DNA of 7,581 bases from a bacterium (lineage in GTDB: Bacteria; Patescibacteriota; Minisyncoccia; UBA6257). Under the pieces are notes generated by a model that had not been told where the DNA came from, searched no databases, and saw only the letters and a list, made by a program, of their open reading frames with translations. Below, piece by piece: positions 4,411 through 7,581 of this stretch; the first letter of the stretch is position 1, and every line of letters starts with the position of its first letter. The stretch lies in assembly GCA_030673525.1 (NCBI GenBank), contig DAOVIY010000021.1, forward strand, positions 1-7,581, read 5' to 3'. The translations under genes were made by a program, and so were the position numbers.

Positions 4411-5529
4411 ATGTTTAAAATTATTAAAAAATCTAAAATTGATAGAACTCGTTTGGGTGAAATACAGACCAATCATGGAACTGTAAAAACTCCTATTTTT
4501 ATGCCCCCGGGAACCCAAGCAACAGTTAAAGCAATAGGACCTGATGATTTAAATAAAATTGGCATAGAGATACTTTTAGTTAATACACTTCATTTACACC
4601 TCCAACCAGGCGAAAATCTAATTAATGACTTGAGGGGTATCCATCAATTTATGGGCTGGTCTGGACCCATTCTGAGCGATTCTGGAGGGTTTCAGGTGTG
4701 GAGTTTTAGCAAAAACAGGGCAAAAAATGGGCAAAATTTAGCTAAAATTAGTGAAAATGGGGTAGAATTTTTTTCTCCTTTAGATGGTTCAAAACACCTA
4801 ATTACGCCTGAAAAATCAATTGAAATTCAGCATAAATTAGGTTCTGATATTATTATGGCTTTTGATGAATGCAGTCCTAATTCTAATAACAAAGAATATG
4901 CTAAAGAATCAATGGAAAGAACTCATCGCTGGGCAGAGAGATCATTAAAAAAACATCAAGAGCTTAGTAAACATTATATTAATAATGGTAAAAAACCACC
5001 TTTAATTTTTGGTATTATTCAGGGCGGTATTTTTGAAGATTTAAGAAAAGAGTCAGCTAAATTTATTACTAATCTTGATTTTAATGGAATAGCCTTAGGT
5101 GGAGAAACAATTGGTTATAATATGCCAAAAACTTTAGAAATTTTGGATTACCTCCAAGATCTTTTACCAGAGAATAAACCTCGTTATACCATGGGGCTTG
5201 GATCTTCGCCATACGATATAATTGAAGTAGTAAAAAGGGGAGTGGATATGTTTGATTGTGTTGGACCAACAAGAACAGCTAGACACGGCTCACTTTATAA
5301 TTTTGAGTCAGAATTTGAAAAAGGATGTTTAAGAATATCAAATAGCCGTTTTAAAAAAGATAATGGTCCAATTGATGAAAACTGCGATTGCTATACTTGT
5401 CAGAATTTCTCCCGCGCATATCTTCATCACCTATATTCTGTAAAAGAATCACTTTATTTACGCTTGGCCACTATTCATAATTTAAGGTTTATGATGAAAT
5501 TAATTAAAGTATTACGAAATAATATTTAA
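4411..5529 (+). CDS. tgt: tRNA-guanine transglycosylase (Tgt)
   Basis: Tgt swaps guanine 34 of target tRNAs for preQ1 in bacteria. The 372 residues are full length. Seen: NTLHLHLQPG (58-67), LSDSGGFQVWSF (88-99) with Asp90 matching the active-site general acid/base, SPLDGSKHLITPE (122-134), FDEC (151-154), GIIQGGIFEDLR (201-212), RGVDMFDCVGPTR (276-288) holding the nucleophilic Asp, and the zinc site CDCYTC (325-330) with His356 as fourth ligand. It is therefore a bacterial catalytic-type enzyme. The substrate-pocket loop reads GGETIGYNM (230-238) where the textbook bacterial enzymes have GGLxVGE, and PTRTARHG replaces PTRNARNG; these may be lineage features. With queA upstream and queH downstream, preQ1 is the expected substrate. 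The start is preceded by a weak AAAGG nine bases away. queH begins 1 nt after the stop. Confidence 0.97.
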   Translation: MFKIIKKSKIDRTRLGEIQTNHGTVKTPIFMPPGTQATVKAIGPDDLNKIGIEILLVNTLHLHLQPGENLINDLRGIHQFMGWSGPILSDSGGFQVWSFSKNRAKNGQNLAKISENGVEFFSPLDGSKHLITPEKSIEIQHKLGSDIIMAFDECSPNSNNKEYAKESMERTHRWAERSLKKHQELSKHYINNGKKPPLIFGIIQGGIFEDLRKESAKFITNLDFNGIALGGETIGYNMPKTLEILDYLQDLLPENKPRYTMGLGSSPYDIIEVVKRGVDMFDCVGPTRTARHGSLYNFESEFEKGCLRISNSRFKKDNGPIDENCDCYTCQNFSRAYLHHLYSVKESLYLRLATIHNLRFMMKLIKVLRNNI

Positions 5530-5530
5530 T

Positions 5531-6076
5531 ATGCTTCTTCATACTTGTTGCGCTACTTGCGCATTGCCAATAATTGAATATTTATTAACAGAAGAAAAAG
5601 TAGGAGATATTACTTTGTATTTTTATAATCCTAATATCTATCCAGAAGAAGAATATAATAAAAGATTAAAAGATGTAGAAAAAATAGCTAAAATCTATAA
5701 ATTAAAATTTGTTAATGAGAATTATTTTTATGATGAATGGTTAAAATATATTAAGAAATCATTACCTCAATCTCCAGAGAAATATTTAGAAAATAGTGAT
5801 AGATGCTTAAGTTGTTTTCACTTTCGTTTAGAAAAAACCATTGAATTTGCCAAAAAAAATAATTTTGATGAATTTGCCACTACTTTAAGTGTAAATCGTT
5901 TTAAAAACATTGATTATATAAATCAATATGCTAAAAAGTTAGCAAAAAAATATCAATTAGTTTACAAAGCATTTGATTTAAACCCAAATAAAGCATATAA
6001 ACTTGGTTTAAAACTTACTAAAAAATATAATCTTTATCGTCAAAAATACTGCGGTTGTGAATTTTCTATGATATAA
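5531..6076 (+). CDS. queH: Epoxyqueuosine reductase QueH (DUF208 type)
   Basis: QueH reduces epoxyqueuosine in tRNA to queuosine, the final step; it is a non-homologous replacement for the cobalamin-dependent QueG. The 181 residues carry the family's pattern: LLHTCCATCA (2-11; family LLHxCCAPC), LYFYNPNIYPEEEYNKR (29-45), DRCLSCFHFR (90-99) with Cys92 and Cys95, FATTLSVNRFKN (115-126), and QKYCGCEFS (171-179) with Cys174 and Cys176. The conserved cysteines are the expected ligands of the iron-sulfur cluster and metal site. The start is unusually tight, with the HTCC motif beginning at residue 4, but nothing upstream in frame is possible because tgt ends 1 nt before. There is no Shine-Dalgarno, so translational coupling to tgt is likely. 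Ala8 replaces the usual Pro in CCAPC. Together with queA and tgt it completes preQ1 to Q conversion. Confidence 0.93.
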   Translation: MLLHTCCATCALPIIEYLLTEEKVGDITLYFYNPNIYPEEEYNKRLKDVEKIAKIYKLKFVNENYFYDEWLKYIKKSLPQSPEKYLENSDRCLSCFHFRLEKTIEFAKKNNFDEFATTLSVNRFKNIDYINQYAKKLAKKYQLVYKAFDLNPNKAYKLGLKLTKKYNLYRQKYCGCEFSMI

Positions 6077-6077
6077 T
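6069..6077 (+). promoter_or_regulatory. Possible internal extended -10 promoter
   Basis: TGATATAAT (6069-6077) is a perfect extended -10 straddling the queH stop codon. No -35 is found at proper spacing. Initiation would fall near 6084, giving a 5-6 nt leader for the gene at 6090. In AT-rich DNA such matches arise by chance, so confidence is low. Confidence 0.35.
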
Positions 6078-6089
6078 AAAATTAAAATT

Positions 6090-6584
6090 ATGTCTAAATC
6101 TAAAGAACTTTTGGTAAAAATACTTTTTAAAGACACCTATTTAGCGATAATAAAGAATGCTTGCGGATCAGTGATGTGGAGCAATCATTATGCTTTGGTC
6201 AACGGAAAAAGAGAAGATATTGTTCATAATGGAACAACATCATGCGCTTTCTTTGTAAGTTCAATCCTTAAGATTTTTGATTTAATTAAAGAATTACATC
6301 TTACCGTGAAAGGCACAGAGAAAGATTTAAAAGAATCAGGATGGCAGATAATAAAAGTATCTTCTAGGATGCCTATTGGCAGTGTTGTTATCTGGGAGAA
6401 GAAATTGTTCATTGATAGAATATTAAAAAAGAGGGAGGAACATTATCATATTGGTTTTTATATTGGCAATGAAGAGGCTGTTAGTCTTTGGTTTTATCAT
6501 AATTTTCCTGTAATTCATCACTGGACCTATAATAAATCAAGAAAAATAATTAGAGCTTATTGGAATAAGCAAATAAAGAATTAA
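6090..6584 (+). CDS. NlpC/P60-like (papain-fold) putative cysteine hydrolase, cytosolic, unknown substrate
   Basis: This 164-residue protein has the motif order of NlpC/P60 or CHAP enzymes. A candidate nucleophile Cys52 sits at the start of a hydrophobic helix (TTSCAFFVSSIL, 49-60, compare DCSGFV). MPIGSVVIWEK (94-104) resembles the PGDLVFW strand. HYHIGFYIGNEEAVS (118-132) gives the catalytic His (118 or 120), as in HVGIYIGNG, and VIHHWTY (141-147) could supply a third polar residue. No signal peptide or membrane helix is present, unlike typical secreted cell-wall hydrolases, so a cytosolic role is inferred. I recall similar proteins with the same SCAFFVSS and HHWTF motifs in candidate-phyla bacteria, always uncharacterised. 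The gene starts 13 nt after queH without a Shine-Dalgarno and its stop overlaps the next ORF (TAATG). Fold assignment is by motif order only; the substrate (peptide, amide or tRNA-linked group) is unknown. Confidence 0.7.
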   Translation: MSKSKELLVKILFKDTYLAIIKNACGSVMWSNHYALVNGKREDIVHNGTTSCAFFVSSILKIFDLIKELHLTVKGTEKDLKESGWQIIKVSSRMPIGSVVIWEKKLFIDRILKKREEHYHIGFYIGNEEAVSLWFYHNFPVIHHWTYNKSRKIIRAYWNKQIKN

Positions 6585-6700
6585 TGAAAAATTGGGCGAG
6601 AAAATTTAATCCCCATAGAACAGCATATCGAACGCCGTCATCATTTAAAATACGTAAAATACATGATAATAAAGCTAAAGTTACAAAACAAAATAAATGA
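6584..6700 (+). CDS. Very basic 38-residue small protein, hypothetical
   Basis: ATG 6584 overlaps the preceding stop (TAATG) and the frame closes with TGA at 6698-6700, which itself overlaps the next gene's start (ATGA). The product begins MKNWARKFNPHRTAYRTPSS and ends in a Lys-rich tail; by hand count it has 12 Lys/Arg and a single acidic residue. It has no hydrophobic segment, so it is not membrane-bound; binding to RNA or another nucleic acid would suit the charge but is speculative. Both overlaps are typical of translationally coupled genes, which is the main argument that it is real. Against this, AT-rich spacers easily contain short open frames, and I recognise no family. Otherwise it would be a 112-nt untranslated gap in an operon whose other gaps are at most 16 nt. 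Confidence 0.5.
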   Translation: MKNWARKFNPHRTAYRTPSSFKIRKIHDNKAKVTKQNK

Positions 6701-7581
6701 AAAAGGCGACTCTTTATGAAAAATTAAAAGATAATAAAGTCCGTTGTCAGGTCTGTTATAATCAGTGCCTCATTAACAATAAAGGAATTGGAATTTGCGG
6801 AATTCGTCAAAATATAGATGGAGATCTTTATCTTTTAGTTTATGGAAAAGCTATCAGTGTAAATACTGATCCAATAGAAAAGAAGCCTCTTTTTCATTTT
6901 TTACCTGGCGAAAAAGTTTTTTCTTTAGGAACAATGGGTTGTAATTTCGATTGTAATTTCTGTCAAAATTGGGAAATCTCTCAAGCTCCAAAAATACAAA
7001 ATATACAATATTCAATACTCAATACAGATTTCTATGGAGAAGAATGGGGGCCAGAAAAAATTGTAAAATATTGCAAGGATAATAAAATTCCAATTATTGC
7101 TTATACTTATAATGAACCAACTGTTTGGATAGAATATGCTTTAGATACAATGAAATTAGCTAAAAAAGAGGGGATTAAAAATATATGGGTTTCTAATGGT
7201 TTTATGAGTGAAAAAAGTTTGAATCTTATTGCACCTTATCTTGACGCAATTAATATAGACCTAAAAAGTTTTTTAGAAGATTTTTATCAAAAGATTTGCA
7301 AAGGGCGATTAGAACCGGTCAAAGAGAATATTAAAAAAATTTGGAAAATGGGAATTTGGATAGAGATTACTACTTTAATAATTCCTGGATTTAACGATTC
7401 TGAAAAAGAATTAAAGCAAATAGCCAAGTTTTTAATAGAAGTTTCTAAGGATATACCTTGGCATATTTCCGCTTTTTATCCATGTTATAAAATACTTGAT
7501 AAATCTCCTACACCTCAAGAAACCTTAATTACTGCCTATAAAATTGGTAAAAAAACAGGCTTAAGATATGTTTATACTGGA
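6697..7581 (+). CDS. amrS: AmmeMemoRadiSam system radical SAM enzyme (partial; 3' end off the window)
   Basis: The frame is open from ATG 6697 to the right edge, giving 295 residues of an expected 330-340. The radical SAM signature CNFDCNFC (82-89; CxxxCxxC) binds the 4Fe-4S cluster that cleaves S-adenosylmethionine. Upstream, VRCQVCYNQC (15-24) and GICGIR (32-37) form the extra cysteine set (17, 20, 24, 34) typical of this family. Further support: GTMGCNF, QNWEIS (90-95), AYTYNEPTVW (135-144), SNGF (166-169), NIDLKSF (186-192), TTLIIPGFND (225-234) and WHISAFYPCYK (255-265). The family is named for genomic linkage to Memo and AMMECR1-domain proteins; its reaction is not established, as far as I know. 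Neither partner is visible here, but the operon continues past the window. The start overlaps the small ORF's stop (ATGA), suggesting coupling. Confusion with pyruvate formate-lyase activating enzymes is possible, but the N-terminal cysteines favour this family. Confidence 0.92.
   Translation, partial: MKKATLYEKLKDNKVRCQVCYNQCLINNKGIGICGIRQNIDGDLYLLVYGKAISVNTDPIEKKPLFHFLPGEKVFSLGTMGCNFDCNFCQNWEISQAPKIQNIQYSILNTDFYGEEWGPEKIVKYCKDNKIPIIAYTYNEPTVWIEYALDTMKLAKKEGIKNIWVSNGFMSEKSLNLIAPYLDAINIDLKSFLEDFYQKICKGRLEPVKENIKKIWKMGIWIEITTLIIPGFNDSEKELKQIAKFLIEVSKDIPWHISAFYPCYKILDKSPTPQETLITAYKIGKKTGLRYVYTG

Noticed and set aside
5081..5272. A 63-codon minus-strand open frame
   Set aside because: It lies wholly inside tgt, antisense to the conserved GGETIGY to active-site region; no start signals.
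6055..6077. TTGTGA (6055-6060) as -35 for the internal TATAAT
   Set aside because: The spacer is only 11 nt, too short for sigma70; only the extended -10 reading is tenable.
6224..6412. A 62-codon minus-strand open frame
   Set aside because: It is a shadow of the NlpC/P60-like gene, which carries the motif order and fits the operon spacing.

Overview
The window is AT-rich (roughly 70% A+T by eye) and densely packed. Most start codons lack a Shine-Dalgarno sequence. Several proteins look like conserved lineage-specific families that I associate, from memory only, with candidate-phyla-radiation bacteria (Patescibacteria, Parcubacteria-like). No marker gene here proves that placement.

Left block (1-2293). 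A murD gene for peptidoglycan precursor synthesis runs leftwards off the window edge. It is divergent from trxB (thioredoxin reductase), which is followed by a 73-residue single-pass membrane protein gene with its own promoter, a perfect Shine-Dalgarno and a terminator. The 265-bp gap between murD and trxB is the most unusual non-coding stretch. It holds a sigma70-type promoter, then about 100 nt of GC-rich sequence (about half G+C in an AT-rich region) folding into three hairpins, the last an intrinsic terminator. This is a strong candidate small RNA, or less likely an attenuating leader for trxB. Between it and trxB lies a second hairpin built on the very stable GCGAAGC mini-hairpin sequence, overlapping the trxB -35 element. 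The murD and trxB promoters sit so close to their ATGs that both mRNAs are predicted to be leaderless.

Right block (2296-7581). From one good promoter (TTTACA-17-TAAAAT) eight genes run rightwards with tiny gaps or overlaps: a multi-pass membrane protein with an N-terminal CxxxC, a soluble helical protein, then queA, tgt and queH, a cytosolic NlpC/P60-like putative cysteine hydrolase, a 38-residue very basic ORF, and an AmmeMemoRadiSam-type radical SAM enzyme cut by the right edge. Tgt, QueA and QueH are the last three steps of queuosine (Q34) tRNA modification: preQ1 insertion, epoxyqueuosine formation, reduction to Q. No gene for making preQ1 is in the window, so preQ1 is made elsewhere in the genome or scavenged.

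The most interesting points are the structured RNA before trxB, the linkage of an AmmeMemoRadiSam enzyme to a tRNA-modification operon, the uncharacterised cysteine-hydrolase-like protein, and the uncharacterised membrane/helical pair at the operon head. I see no tRNA, rRNA, CRISPR array, insertion sequence or phage gene.
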